The position numbers were made by a program, and so were the translations under genes. Below, in pieces: positions 27,511 to 36,850 of a DNA stretch of 64,000 nt (its first letter is position 1; every line of letters begins with the position of its first letter). The stretch covers positions 1,479,501-1,543,500 of the forward strand of contig NZ_LT840185.1 in NCBI RefSeq assembly GCF_900177405.1. The letters are read 5' to 3'. Under the pieces are notes generated by a model. The model was not told the origin of the DNA and did no database searches. It saw nothing but the letters and a program-made list of their open reading frames with translations. The DNA comes from Allosphingosinicella indica. Its GTDB lineage: Bacteria; Pseudomonadota; Alphaproteobacteria; Sphingomonadales; Sphingomonadaceae.

Positions 27511-27821
27511 TCATTGTCGAGGCAACGGCTCGAAGCCCAAGCCGATTGCCAGATCGCCCCATTGCGGGTTTGCCGCTTCGACCAGGTTGATTTTCCAACC
27601 GCGATGCCAGCGCTTGAGCTGCTTTTCGCGGAGGATTGCGGCCTCCATGTCATCGTAAGACTCGTAATGGACGAGCCGGTGAACGCGGTAGCGCGCGGTG
27701 AAGCCCCCGGTCGCGCCGCTGCGATGTTGCCAGATCCGCGCCATGAGATCCGAGGTACCCCAATGTAGAGCGTCCCGCGTGGCGCGCTGGCTAGGATGTA
27801 AACCGCCGGACTCCGCTCCAT
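27511..27821 (-). pseudogene. GIY-YIG nuclease (UPF0213/YhbQ-like), frameshifted
   Basis: Two minus-strand frames together make one small GIY-YIG protein of about 103 residues. From the ATG at 27821 the first frame reads SPAVYILASAPRGTLYIGV. It then goes out of frame near 27755, and the sequence continues in another frame from MARIWQHRSGATGGFTARY to REKQLKRWHRGWKINLVEAA and GLGFEPLPRQ. One missing base in GGGGTACCTCGG (expected GTAACCTCGG, to read GVTSDL) would restore the gene. The VYI..LYIG motif, the catalytic Arg helix and the EKQLK-W motif are all present. Either a recent inactivating deletion or a sequencing error explains it. It sits exactly between two directly repeated palindromic elements. 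Confidence 0.8.
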
Positions 27822-27825
27822 ACCC

Positions 27826-27909
27826 GTCACCCTGAACTTGTTTCAGGGTCCATGCGGGAGACGATCGCGACCGTCACCGGGATGGATGCTGAAACGAGTT
27901 CAGCATGAC
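27826..27909 (+). repeat. paired-palindrome intergenic repeat, copy D
   Basis: A full 84-base copy in the same orientation as A and C. It begins 5 bases before the GIY-YIG start codon and ends 18 bases from the stop of the M28 peptidase gene. Copies C and D thus bracket the nuclease gene. Confidence 0.87.
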
Positions 27910-27926
27910 GAATAGGTGAGCGCGCC

Positions 27927-29558
27927 TCACTTCCCCGCCTTCGCCGCCTTCGGGGCGTCCTTGGCGAAGGTATCGCCGAAGAAGCTGTCCTGGTACCAGC
28001 GCGGCGCCTCGGGGGCGTCGGCGATTTCGCGGGCGATGGCGTAGTTGATCCGCGCGAACTTGGCGGCGGCGTTCCAGTCGAAGGGCAGGTCGGTCTGGTC
28101 GCTGACCTTGTGGTAGTGCGTCGCGAGGAAGTCCTTGAAGATCTTCTCGCCGCCATTGGCGAAGCCGGTCATCAGGAACACCGAGGGCACGCCTTCCTGC
28201 ACGAAGCGGTAATGGTCGGAGCGGGTGAAGAGGTTCTGCTCGGGCATCGGATCGGGGGAGAGCTTGACGCCCGCCGACGCCGTGGCGCGGTCGACGATCG
28301 GGCCGAGCGTCGAATGCTCCGCGCCGAACGCGACGACATCGGTGAAGTCGTAGAGCAGCACCGGCATGTCGAGATTCACGACCGCGACCACCTTGCCGGG
28401 TGCCGGCACCGCAGGATATTTCGCGAGATATTGCGCGCCGAGCAGGCCCTTCTCCTCGGCTGTCACCGCCGCGAACAGGATCGGGCGCTTGGGCGCGACG
28501 CCGCTGGCGACGAAAGCGCGCGCCGCTTCCAGCATCGTCGCGACACCCGAGGCATTGTCCATCGCGCCGTTGTAGATGCGGTCGCCGTCGGCTTTCTTGG
28601 CGTCGATCCCCTCATGGTCGAGATGCGCCATCAGCAGCACATATTCGTTGGCGAGCGCGGGATCGGAGCCGGGCAGCATCGCGATGACGTTGGGGCTCTT
28701 CGTCTCGCTGTGCGCGCTGGCGCGGGTGATGCCGACGGTCTGCTTGAGCGCGAAGCCCTTGGGCTTGCCTCCCGCCTTGGCCGCCTCGCCGAGCACCGTC
28801 TTCAGGCTGCGCGGCGCGCCGGCGAACAGGTTCGCTGCCGCTTCCTCGTTGAACTGCGCGCCGAAGCGCAGGCCCGGAGCGTCGTCGAACGGCTGGCCGT
28901 CGGGCTTCAGCCAGGTGAAGCCCGGCTCGCCCGCATAGCGCTGGCGGAGCGCCCAGGGCGCGACCTTCAGCGCTTCTGGCGTCAGGATCGAGACCATGCC
29001 GACCGCGCCCTGCCGCTCCGCCGCGCTGCCTTTGTCGGTGGCGAGATGCGCGCCGATGTCGCTCGCCATGCCCTTGGGGAAGCCGCTCAGCACCGCGACG
29101 ACCTTCCCCTTGACGTCGAGCCCGGCATAATCGTCGATGCCGCGATCGGGCGCGTGAAGGCCGTAGCCCGCGAACACCACCGGCAACCCGGCGATCGTCT
29201 GGCTGGTCTCGAACGCGCTCGGCCCCATCAGCACCTGCGGGCCGTTCTCATAACTCTTGCCGCCGATCGTCAGCACCGGCGCAGGGTCGGCGAGCTTGGT
29301 CTCGCGGAAGCGCACCTCCTGATACCAGCCGTCCTTCGATGCGGGCTTGAGCCCCATCGATTCGAACCGCGTCGCGACGAAGTGCGCGGCGATGTCGTAG
29401 CCGCGCGTCCCCGTGTCGCGCCCTTCGAGCAGATCGTCGGCGAGAAACTCGATGTCGGCCTTCACCCGGTCCGCCGAGAATTCCGGCTGGGCAGGCGCCT
29501 GCGCGGGCGCAGCGGAAGCGAGCAGGGCGGCGGCGACGGCGGCGAAGGCAAGGCGCAT
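27927..29558 (-). CDS. secreted M28-family zinc aminopeptidase
   Basis: The 543-residue protein begins with a signal peptide (MRLAFAAVAAALLASAAPAQA). A PA-type insert (about residues 130-265) precedes the M28 catalytic domain. The di-zinc ligands are visible: His312 in LLMAHLDHEG, Asp334 in GAMDNASGV, the Glu pair 368-369 in VTAEEKG, Asp397 in VNLDMP and a His at about 483 in THYHKVSD. It probably removes N-terminal residues from peptides in the periplasm. It is divergent from an M16 peptidase lipoprotein gene (129-base gap), so the two may form a peptide-degrading pair. Confidence 0.94.
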   Translation of the reverse strand: MRLAFAAVAAALLASAAPAQAPAQPEFSADRVKADIEFLADDLLEGRDTGTRGYDIAAHFVATRFESMGLKPASKDGWYQEVRFRETKLADPAPVLTIGGKSYENGPQVLMGPSAFETSQTIAGLPVVFAGYGLHAPDRGIDDYAGLDVKGKVVAVLSGFPKGMASDIGAHLATDKGSAAERQGAVGMVSILTPEALKVAPWALRQRYAGEPGFTWLKPDGQPFDDAPGLRFGAQFNEEAAANLFAGAPRSLKTVLGEAAKAGGKPKGFALKQTVGITRASAHSETKSPNVIAMLPGSDPALANEYVLLMAHLDHEGIDAKKADGDRIYNGAMDNASGVATMLEAARAFVASGVAPKRPILFAAVTAEEKGLLGAQYLAKYPAVPAPGKVVAVVNLDMPVLLYDFTDVVAFGAEHSTLGPIVDRATASAGVKLSPDPMPEQNLFTRSDHYRFVQEGVPSVFLMTGFANGGEKIFKDFLATHYHKVSDQTDLPFDWNAAAKFARINYAIAREIADAPEAPRWYQDSFFGDTFAKDAPKAAKAGK

Positions 29559-29687
29559 GGAAATCCCCTTTGTGATGCGGGCGCGACTATAGCGGCGGTT
29601 CGTCGCGGGAAAAGGGTGACTCAGCGTGTTGCATCACCAAGGCCCCTCGCTATGGTGCCGCGGCCTTTGATGAAATGGAGTCGCCCG

Positions 29688-32579
29688 ATGCGCCGCCTGC
29701 TGCTGCCGTTCGTCCTGCTTTTGGCGCTCGCGCTTCCCGCCTGCACCCAGACGGCCTCCAGCGATGCGCCGCGCGCGGCGGCTGCCGCCCCGGCGCCGCT
29801 CCAGCCCGCCGTCGACGCCGCGAGCCTGGTCGGCCGCGTCGACATCCCGCACGAGAATTTCACGCTGGCGAACGGCCTGCGCGTTGTCGTCCACGAGGAT
29901 CGCAAGGCGCCGATCGTCGCGGTCAGCATCTGGTACAATGTTGGCTCAAAGGACGAGCCCAAGGGCAAGACCGGCTTCGCCCATCTCTTCGAGCATCTGA
30001 TGTTCAACGGATCGGAGAATGCGCCGGGCGACTATTTCGAGCCGATGCAGCAGATCGGCGCCACCGATCTCAACGGCACCACCTGGTTCGATCGCACCAA
30101 TTATTTCCAGACGGTGCCGCGCGCCGCACTGGAAACCACGTTGTTCCTGGAAAGCGACCGGATGGGCCACTTGCTCGGCGCGGTGACCAAGGAGGTGCTC
30201 GATAACCAGCGCGGCGTCGTCCAGAACGAGAAAAGGCAGGGCGACAACGAGCCCTACGGCCTCGTCGAATATGCGCAGCTTTCGGCGCTGTTCCCGGAAG
30301 GGCATCCCTATCATCACTCGACGATCGGCTCGATGGCCGATCTCGACGCCGCCAGCCTCAACGACGTTAAGCAGTGGTTCCGCGACAAATACGGCCCCAA
30401 CAATGCGGTGCTGGTTCTCGCGGGCGACATCAATGCCGCCGAGGCGCGGCCGCTGGTCGAGAAATATTTCGGCGACATCCCGCGCGGCGCGGTCAACAGC
30501 CCCGCCCAGGCGCCGGTGCCGACGCTGCCAGCGCCGGTCAACGAGACGATGCACGACAAGGTCGCGATGACGCGGCTCTATCGCAACTGGGCGGTGCCCG
30601 GGCTGCTCGATCCGGACACCGACGCGCTCGACGTCGCCGCGCAGGTGTTCGGCGGGCTCGCCAGTTCGCGGCTCGACAACGCGCTGGTCCGCGGCGACCA
30701 GACGGCGGTAAGCGCGAGCGCGCAGGTCCAGAAATTCCACCGCATCTCGATCTTCGAAGTGATCGTCAACGTGAAGCCGGGGGTCGATGCGGGTGCGGTC
30801 GCGCAGAAGCTCGATGCGCTGATGGCGGACTTCATCGCCAAGGGCCCGACCGAGGACGAGGTCCGCCGCGTCGTGATGCAGGAGGTCGCGGGCCGGATCC
30901 GCGGGCTCGAGCAGGTCGGCGGCTTCGGCGGCAAGGCGGTCGCGCTTGCGGAGGGCGAGCTCTACGCGAACGATTCCGATTTCTACAAAAAGCAGCTCCA
31001 GGGGCTTGCCGCGATGACGCCGGAGACGGTGCGCGCGGCGATGCAGAAGTGGCTGACGCGGCCGGTCTATGCGCTGGCGGTCGAGCCGGGCGAGCGCGGC
31101 GCCTATGAAGAGGCGCAGGCCTCGGGCAAAGGCGGCACGATCCGTCCGCGCTACTATCGCACCCCGCAGGAGGGCGAGCAGCCGCTGGCGCCGATGCCGC
31201 GCAGCTTCCAGGGCGTCGATCGCTCGAAGCTGCCGCCGGTCGGCGCGATCGGCGATCTCGAATTTCCCGCGATCGAGCGGGCGCAACTTTCCAACGGCAT
31301 TCCGGTCGTCTTCGCGCGCCGCGCGACGGTGCCGGTGGTGCGCGTGTCGATCCAGTTCGACGCGGGCTATGCCTCCGATCCCAAGTCCAAACTCGGCCTG
31401 CAGAGCCTGATGGCGGCGCTGCTCGACGAGGGTACGACGTCGCTCGACGCGGTCGGCATCGCCGAGGCGCAGGAGCGGCTGGGCGCGCAGATCAGCACCG
31501 GCGCGACGCTCGATCGCACCAGCGTGACGCTCGCCGCGCTGACGCCCAATCTCGCGCCGTCGCTCGATCTGATGGCCGATATCGTCCGCAACCCCGCCTT
31601 CGATCCCAAGGAGATCGAGCGGTTGCGCGCGCAGCGCCTCGCCGGCATCGCCAGCGAGCTGACTCAGCCAACCGGCATCGCGCTCCGCACGCTGCCGCCG
31701 CTGCTCTACGGCGACGCGCACCCCTATGGCGTGCCGTTCACCGGATCGGGCACAGTTGATGACGTCAAGTCGCTGACCCGGGAGGACATTGTCTCCGCGC
31801 ACGCCAATTGGGTGCGGCCCGACAATGCGCAGATCTTCGTCGTCGGCGACGCCAATCTCGCTGAAATCATGCCGTTGCTGGAGGCGCGGTTCGGCGCCTG
31901 GGCGGTGCCGGCGGGCGCGCGGCCGGAGAAGAGCTTCGCCGCGCCGATCCCGGCCGCGAAGCCCCGCATCGTCCTCATCAACCGGCCGAATTCGCCGCAG
32001 TCGCTGATCCTGGCGGGCGAAATCATGCCGCTCAACGGCACCGACGACCTGACCACTCTGCTCGCCGCCAACGATGTTCTCGGCGGCAGCTTCCTCTCGC
32101 GCCTCAACTTAGATCTGCGCGAGACCAAGGGCTGGGCCTATGGCGTCCAGGGCTTCGTCAACCGCGTCGAGCATCAGGTGCCCTATTTGGTTTACGCGCC
32201 CGTCCAGTCGGACCGCACCGGCGACTCGATCGCGGCGCTGCGCGATCAGATGACCCAGTTCCTCGGCAAGAAGGGCATCACCCCGGAGGAGCTGACCCGC
32301 ACGCTCAACGGCAATATCCGCGAGCTGCCGGGCAGCTATGAGACGTCGCCCGCCGTTCTCTCCGCGATCCAGGGCAATGCGCTCTACAAGCGGCCCGACG
32401 ACTATCAGGCGACGCTCGCCAGCCGCTACCGCACGATGACCGCGCCGGAGCTCGACAAGGCGATCCGCGCCGCTGTCGATCCCAAGAAGCTCGTCTGGGT
32501 GGTGATCGGCGACGCCGCCAAGGTAAGGCCGCAGCTCGAGAAGCTGGGGATGCCGATCGAAGTGAAGACGCTGGAGTAG
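29688..32579 (+). CDS. M16-family zinc metallopeptidase, lipoprotein, double domain
   Basis: The ATG at 29688, with GGAG 7 bases upstream, gives 963 residues with a lipoprotein signal (LALPAC, lipid Cys at residue 19). An ATG six codons earlier is also in frame; the long open frame before that is antisense to the M28 gene. The first M16 half has the inverted zinc motif HLFEH (99-103), with the downstream Glu in NEKRQGDNEPYG. The second half (from about residue 520) has the same fold but no HxxEH, as normal in this family. It probably acts at the periplasmic face on peptides. Length matches two-domain M16 enzymes. Confidence 0.94.
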   Translation: MRRLLLPFVLLLALALPACTQTASSDAPRAAAAAPAPLQPAVDAASLVGRVDIPHENFTLANGLRVVVHEDRKAPIVAVSIWYNVGSKDEPKGKTGFAHLFEHLMFNGSENAPGDYFEPMQQIGATDLNGTTWFDRTNYFQTVPRAALETTLFLESDRMGHLLGAVTKEVLDNQRGVVQNEKRQGDNEPYGLVEYAQLSALFPEGHPYHHSTIGSMADLDAASLNDVKQWFRDKYGPNNAVLVLAGDINAAEARPLVEKYFGDIPRGAVNSPAQAPVPTLPAPVNETMHDKVAMTRLYRNWAVPGLLDPDTDALDVAAQVFGGLASSRLDNALVRGDQTAVSASAQVQKFHRISIFEVIVNVKPGVDAGAVAQKLDALMADFIAKGPTEDEVRRVVMQEVAGRIRGLEQVGGFGGKAVALAEGELYANDSDFYKKQLQGLAAMTPETVRAAMQKWLTRPVYALAVEPGERGAYEEAQASGKGGTIRPRYYRTPQEGEQPLAPMPRSFQGVDRSKLPPVGAIGDLEFPAIERAQLSNGIPVVFARRATVPVVRVSIQFDAGYASDPKSKLGLQSLMAALLDEGTTSLDAVGIAEAQERLGAQISTGATLDRTSVTLAALTPNLAPSLDLMADIVRNPAFDPKEIERLRAQRLAGIASELTQPTGIALRTLPPLLYGDAHPYGVPFTGSGTVDDVKSLTREDIVSAHANWVRPDNAQIFVVGDANLAEIMPLLEARFGAWAVPAGARPEKSFAAPIPAAKPRIVLINRPNSPQSLILAGEIMPLNGTDDLTTLLAANDVLGGSFLSRLNLDLRETKGWAYGVQGFVNRVEHQVPYLVYAPVQSDRTGDSIAALRDQMTQFLGKKGITPEELTRTLNGNIRELPGSYETSPAVLSAIQGNALYKRPDDYQATLASRYRTMTAPELDKAIRAAVDPKKLVWVVIGDAAKVRPQLEKLGMPIEVKTLE

Positions 32580-32581
32580 GA

Positions 32582-32725
32582 CCCTCTCCCGCTCGCGGGA
32601 TAGGAGCGAGACTTGGCGGTGCGGCAACGGAGCGCCTTAGTCGCAGCGGTGAGGGTGGGTGGGGCGGCCTCATGCTCGCTGCGCTCGCACCCTCACCCCA
32701 ACCTCTCCCGCAAGCGGGAGAGGGG
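32582..32725. repeat. CTCTCCCGC hairpin pair between the M16 gene and dxs
   Basis: The gap of 212 bases before dxs carries two related palindromes. CCCGC/GCGGG lies at 32588-32599 within ACCCTCTCCCGC. A perfect 10-bp stem CCTCTCCCGC/GCGGGAGAGG lies at 32702-32723 with an AA loop. This is another common class of short extragenic palindrome. No gene is seen in the gap. Confidence 0.65.
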
Positions 32726-32791
32726 ACAGCCCCGCGCGGAGATACTCACTCCGCGTTCGACAGCATCGGCGCACTCGATTAAGACGGCGCG

Positions 32792-34720
32792 ATGACAGAG
32801 CGACCGCACACGCCCCTTCTGGACACCGTCGATACGCCGGCCGATCTCCGCCGGCTCGATCCCGGCCAGCTCCGCCAGTTCGCCGACGAGCTGCGCGCCG
32901 AGACGATCTCCGCCGTTTCGGTCACCGGCGGGCATCTCGGCGCGGGACTCGGCGTGGTCGAGCTGACCGCGGCGCTCCACTATGTCTTCGACACGCCCGA
33001 AGACCGGCTGATCTGGGACGTCGGCCACCAATGTTATCCGCACAAGATCCTCACCGGGCGGCGCGACCGCATCCGCACCCTGCGCATGGGCGGCGGCCTG
33101 TCCGGCTTCACCAAGCGCAGCGAGAGCGAATATGATCCGTTCGGCGCCGCGCACAGCTCGACCTCGATCTCGGCGGCGCTGGGCTTCGCAATCGCCAACA
33201 AGCTGAACGACCGTCCGGGCAAGGCGATCGCGGTGATCGGCGACGGCGCGATGAGCGCCGGCATGGCCTATGAAGCGATGAACAATGCCGAGGCCGCGGG
33301 CAACCGGCTGATCGTCATCCTCAACGACAACGACATGTCGATCGCGCCGCCGGTGGGCGGGCTTTCCAACTATCTCGCGCGGCTCGTCTCGTCGGGCAAA
33401 TATCTCACGGTGCGCGACATCGCGCGCAAGGTCGCGCGGCGGCTGCCGGGGCCTATCCACAATGCTGCGCGCAAGGTGGAAGAATATGCCCGGGGCATGG
33501 CGACCGGCGGCACGCTCTTCGAGGAGCTGGGCTTCTACTACGTCGGCCCGATCGACGGCCACAATATCGAGGCGCTGGTCGAGGTGCTGGAGAATGTCCG
33601 CGACGCCGAGGAAGGGCCGATGCTCGTCCACGTCGTCACCAAGAAGGGCAAGGGCTATGCCCCGGCCGAGGCGGCGGCGGACAAATATCACGGCGTCGTG
33701 AAGTTCGATGTCGTCACCGGCAAGCAGGACAAGGGGCCGGGCGGCGGCCCGCCGGCTTATCAAAACGTGTTCGGCGAGACGCTGGCGAAGCTGGCGGACG
33801 ACGACGACCGTATCTGCGCGATCACCGCGGCGATGCCGTCGGGCACCGGCGTCGACAGGTTCGCGCAGGCACATCCGGCGCGCGCGTTCGACGTCGGCAT
33901 TGCCGAGCAGCATGCCGTCACCTTCGCTGCCGGCCTCGCCGCGCAGGGGATGCGGCCGTTCGTCGCCATCTATTCAACCTTCCTGCAGCGCGCCTACGAT
34001 CAGGTCGTCCACGACGTCGCGATCCAGAACCTGCCCGTCCGCTTCGGCATGGACCGCGCCGGGCTTGTCGGCGCCGACGGATCGACCCACGCGGGCAGCT
34101 TCGATCTCGCCTATCTCTGCACCCTGCCCAATTTCGTCGTCATGGCGCCGTCGGACGAGGCGGAACTGGCGCAGATGGTGCGCACCATGCAGCTCCACGA
34201 CGACGGGCCGATCGCGGTGCGCTATCCGCGCGGCAATGGCACCGGCGTCGTGATTCCCGACGCGCTCGAGCCGCTGGCGATCGGCAAGGGCCGCGTCGTT
34301 CGCGAGGGCAAGAAGGTCGCGATCCTGTCGCTCGGCACGCGGCTGGCGGAGGCGCTCAAGGCCGCCGATCAGCTCGATGCGCGGGGCCTTTCCACCACCG
34401 TTGCGGACCTCCGCTTTGCCAAGCCGCTCGACGAGGAACTGATCCGCCGCCTGCTCGCCACGCACGAAGTTGCGGTGACGATCGAGGAAGCCGCGGTCGG
34501 CGGATTGGGCGCGCATGTCCTGACCCTCGCCAGCGACGCCGGGCTCACCGACGCCGGCCTCAAGATCCGCACCATGCGCCTCCCCGACCGTTTCCAGGAC
34601 CAGGACAAGCCCGAGAAGCAATATGCCGAGGCGGGGCTGGATGCCGACGCGATCGTCGACACGGTCCTGAAGGCCCTTCGCCACAACAGCGCGGGGGTTG
34701 TCGAGGGGGCGCGGGCGTAA
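32792..34720 (+). CDS. dxs: 1-deoxy-D-xylulose-5-phosphate synthase
   Basis: DXS joins pyruvate and glyceraldehyde 3-phosphate in the first step of the MEP isoprenoid pathway, using thiamine diphosphate. The 642-residue protein has the DXS features [34 protein letters not shown], the TPP motif [16 protein letters not shown] and the transketolase region ([17 protein letters not shown], then [18 protein letters not shown] split). The length is normal. It begins a short operon with a small unknown gene and tlyA. The gene that often precedes dxs (ispA) is not present. Confidence 0.98.
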   Translation: MTERPHTPLLDTVDTPADLRRLDPGQLRQFADELRAETISAVSVTGGHLGAGLGVVELTAALHYVFDTPEDRLIWDVGHQCYPHKILTGRRDRIRTLRMGGGLSGFTKRSESEYDPFGAAHSSTSISAALGFAIANKLNDRPGKAIAVIGDGAMSAGMAYEAMNNAEAAGNRLIVILNDNDMSIAPPVGGLSNYLARLVSSGKYLTVRDIARKVARRLPGPIHNAARKVEEYARGMATGGTLFEELGFYYVGPIDGHNIEALVEVLENVRDAEEGPMLVHVVTKKGKGYAPAEAAADKYHGVVKFDVVTGKQDKGPGGGPPAYQNVFGETLAKLADDDDRICAITAAMPSGTGVDRFAQAHPARAFDVGIAEQHAVTFAAGLAAQGMRPFVAIYSTFLQRAYDQVVHDVAIQNLPVRFGMDRAGLVGADGSTHAGSFDLAYLCTLPNFVVMAPSDEAELAQMVRTMQLHDDGPIAVRYPRGNGTGVVIPDALEPLAIGKGRVVREGKKVAILSLGTRLAEALKAADQLDARGLSTTVADLRFAKPLDEELIRRLLATHEVAVTIEEAAVGGLGAHVLTLASDAGLTDAGLKIRTMRLPDRFQDQDKPEKQYAEAGLDADAIVDTVLKALRHNSAGVVEGARA

Positions 34721-34722
34721 CC

Positions 34723-34983
34723 GTGGCGGAAAGCGAGAGGGACTGGCCCGGACCGCTTGCCGCCTATCTCGACGCGCTGACGGCCTTCGATGCCATGCGA
34801 AAATTCCTGGAAAATTGGTGGGTGCGTAGCGGGTCGCCGGATCAAAGCGTGTTCGAGGGCGGTGACGTCGCTTGGCTTTTGTCGGCGTGCGACCGTACGG
34901 CGGCAGGCGACGGCGCTCCGGCTGATCTGGCGATGTGGGAAGACTGGCAACAGGCTGTCACCGAAGTTCGTCGGACTAGATAG
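34723..34983 (+). CDS. hypothetical protein, acidic and Trp-rich
   Basis: A GTG start 2 bases after the dxs stop gives 86 residues (MAESERDWPGPLAAYLDALTAF...). The protein is acidic, with five Trp, and appears mostly helical. It has no signal, membrane segment or known motif. The tight fit between dxs and tlyA (12 bases to the next start) supports a real gene in the operon. Function not recognised. Confidence 0.6.
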   Translation: MAESERDWPGPLAAYLDALTAFDAMRKFLENWWVRSGSPDQSVFEGGDVAWLLSACDRTAAGDGAPADLAMWEDWQQAVTEVRRTR

Positions 34984-34995
34984 ACTGTATTTCTG

Positions 34996-35733
34996 GTGGT
35001 GGCTAAACAACGCGCTGACCAGCTTCTCGTCGAACGCGGGCTTGTGGAGAGCCGGGCGCGGGCGCAGGCTTTGATCCTGGCGGGGGCGGTGTTCTCGGGC
35101 GAGCGCAAGATCGACAAGGCGGGGCAGCCGCTCGCCGCCGATGCGCCGCTGGAGGTACGCGGGCGCGATCATCCCTGGGTGTCGCGCGGCGGGATCAAGC
35201 TTGCCCATGCGCTCGATCATTTCGGCTGGGACGTCACGGGCGCGGTCGGGCTCGACGTCGGTTCGTCCACCGGCGGGTTCACCGACGTACTGCTCCAGCG
35301 CGGCGCGGCCAAAGTGTTCGCGATCGACGTCGGCACCAATCAGCTCGCCTGGAAGCTGCGTTCCGATCCGCGCGTCATCGTCCACGAGCAGACCAACGCG
35401 CGCTATCTCACCCGCGAGATCGTGCCCGATCCCGTGGACATCGTGGTTTGCGACGCGAGTTTCATATCCTTGTCAAAAGTGCTCGATACGGCGCTCGACA
35501 TGGCGGCGGAGCGGGCGCGGTTGGTGGCGCTGGTCAAGCCGCAGTTCGAGGCGGAGCGATCCGAAATCGGCAAGGGCGGGGTGGTCCGCGACCCTGCCGT
35601 TCATCTTAGAGTCTGCGAAGATGCTGCACGGTGGGTCGAATCGAGGCAATGGTGCGTTGAGGGAATAGTTGAAAGTCCGATCCAGGGTCCCGAAGGAAAT
35701 GTCGAATTTCTGCTCGCCGCAGTCCGCGGTTGA
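34996..35733 (+). CDS. tlyA: TlyA-family rRNA 2'-O-methyltransferase
   Basis: TlyA enzymes methylate ribose 2'-OH groups of cytidines in rRNA. The 245-residue protein has an N-terminal S4 RNA-binding domain (RADQLLVERGLVESRARAQA) and a FtsJ-like SAM domain (GLDVGSSTGGFTDVLLQRG at about 83-101). DIVVCDASFISL and ALVKPQFEAERSEIGKGGVV follow. Two adjacent GTG codons (34996 and 34999) can start it and cannot be separated. It is co-directional with dxs, as in many alphaproteobacteria. Confidence 0.95.
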   Translation: MVAKQRADQLLVERGLVESRARAQALILAGAVFSGERKIDKAGQPLAADAPLEVRGRDHPWVSRGGIKLAHALDHFGWDVTGAVGLDVGSSTGGFTDVLLQRGAAKVFAIDVGTNQLAWKLRSDPRVIVHEQTNARYLTREIVPDPVDIVVCDASFISLSKVLDTALDMAAERARLVALVKPQFEAERSEIGKGGVVRDPAVHLRVCEDAARWVESRQWCVEGIVESPIQGPEGNVEFLLAAVRG

Positions 35734-35761
35734 TCGCTGCCGTGTGTCGGGCTAGCGGCGC

Positions 35762-36844
35762 GTGGTGTATCGGATACGTCGCTTCATCCCGCTGATCGCA
35801 CTTCTCGCCGCCGCATGCACGGGCGGGGAGACCAAGGAACGTGAGCGTCCCGCGCCCACGGTGAGCGCCGCTGCTGCCGAGATGACGCGCTTTGCGGATT
35901 CGATCGAGGCGGTGGGCACCGCGCTCGCCAACGAGCAGGTGACGCTTTCCGCGCCGGTGACCGAGCGGATCGTGCGCCTCAATTTCGACGACGGCGCCTT
36001 TGTGCGCAGCGGCCAGACCATCGCAGTGCTCTCGCAGGGTCAGCAGACCGCGTCGCTCAACGAGGCGCAGGCGCGCGCCCGCGAGGCGCAGCAGCAGCTC
36101 AGCCGCGTCGAGGAGCTCAAGAACCGCGGCTTCGCGACCACCTCCAGCCTCGACACGCAGGTCGCCGCCGCTGCTGCTGCGCGCGCGCAGGCGGCCGGGG
36201 CGCGGGCCGAGATCGCCGACCGGATCGTCAAGGCGCCCTTCTCAGGCTGGGTGTCGCTTCGCAACATCTCCGCCGGTGCCGTCGTCCAGGCGGGAACCGA
36301 GATCGCGACGATCAGCGACCTCTCCTCGATCAAGCTCGATTTCCCGGTGCCCGAGACGATGCTGTCGGCGATCCGCACCGGCCAGCCGATCGTCGCGCGC
36401 GCTGCTGCGTGGCCCGACGAGCGGTTCAGCGGGCAGATTTCGACGATCGACCCCGTGATCAATCCCAACACCCGCGCCGTCACGGTGCGCGCGCGGCTGC
36501 CCAATCCCGGCAACCGGCTGAAGCCCGGGATGCTGCTGACGGTGAATATCGAGACCGCGCCGCGCGCCGCACTTGCGGTGCCCGAGCTTGCGGTGGTGGG
36601 AGAGGGCGACAATCGCTTCGTTTATGTGGTCGGCGCCGACAACAAGGTCCGCCGTACCAACGTCAAGACCGGCATGCGCGCCGACGGCAAGATCGAGATC
36701 GTCGAGGGCCTGCCGCAAAACGCGCGGGTGGTGACCGAAGGCGTCGTAAAGCTGGCCGATGGCATGGCGGTGCGGGTGACGGGGGCCGAGCAGGTCCGCC
36801 GTGATACGCCCGCGCCGGGCACGCCCAGCGCGACCGGCAGCTAG
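35762..36844 (+). CDS. RND efflux periplasmic adaptor (membrane fusion protein), lipoprotein
   Basis: The 360-residue protein starts with a lipoprotein signal (IPLIALLAAAC, Cys at about 19). It continues with the biotinyl-lipoyl-like halves (VTLSAPVTERIVRLNFDDGAFV at about 60-81 and VKAPFSGWVSLRNISAGAVV), a short helical hairpin (about 97-150) and beta-barrel and membrane-proximal domains. It links the RND pump encoded 6 bases downstream to an outer-membrane channel, whose gene is not nearby. GTG codons at 35762 and 35765 are both possible starts. Substrate unknown. Confidence 0.94.
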   Translation: MVYRIRRFIPLIALLAAACTGGETKERERPAPTVSAAAAEMTRFADSIEAVGTALANEQVTLSAPVTERIVRLNFDDGAFVRSGQTIAVLSQGQQTASLNEAQARAREAQQQLSRVEELKNRGFATTSSLDTQVAAAAAARAQAAGARAEIADRIVKAPFSGWVSLRNISAGAVVQAGTEIATISDLSSIKLDFPVPETMLSAIRTGQPIVARAAAWPDERFSGQISTIDPVINPNTRAVTVRARLPNPGNRLKPGMLLTVNIETAPRAALAVPELAVVGEGDNRFVYVVGADNKVRRTNVKTGMRADGKIEIVEGLPQNARVVTEGVVKLADGMAVRVTGAEQVRRDTPAPGTPSATGS

Positions 36845-36850
36845 CGGTCG

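Noticed and set aside
28110-29687. Upstream extension of the M16 peptidase frame to a 1489-residue protein
   Set aside because: The extra 500 residues are antisense to the M28 peptidase. A lipoprotein signal with a Shine-Dalgarno sits at 29688.
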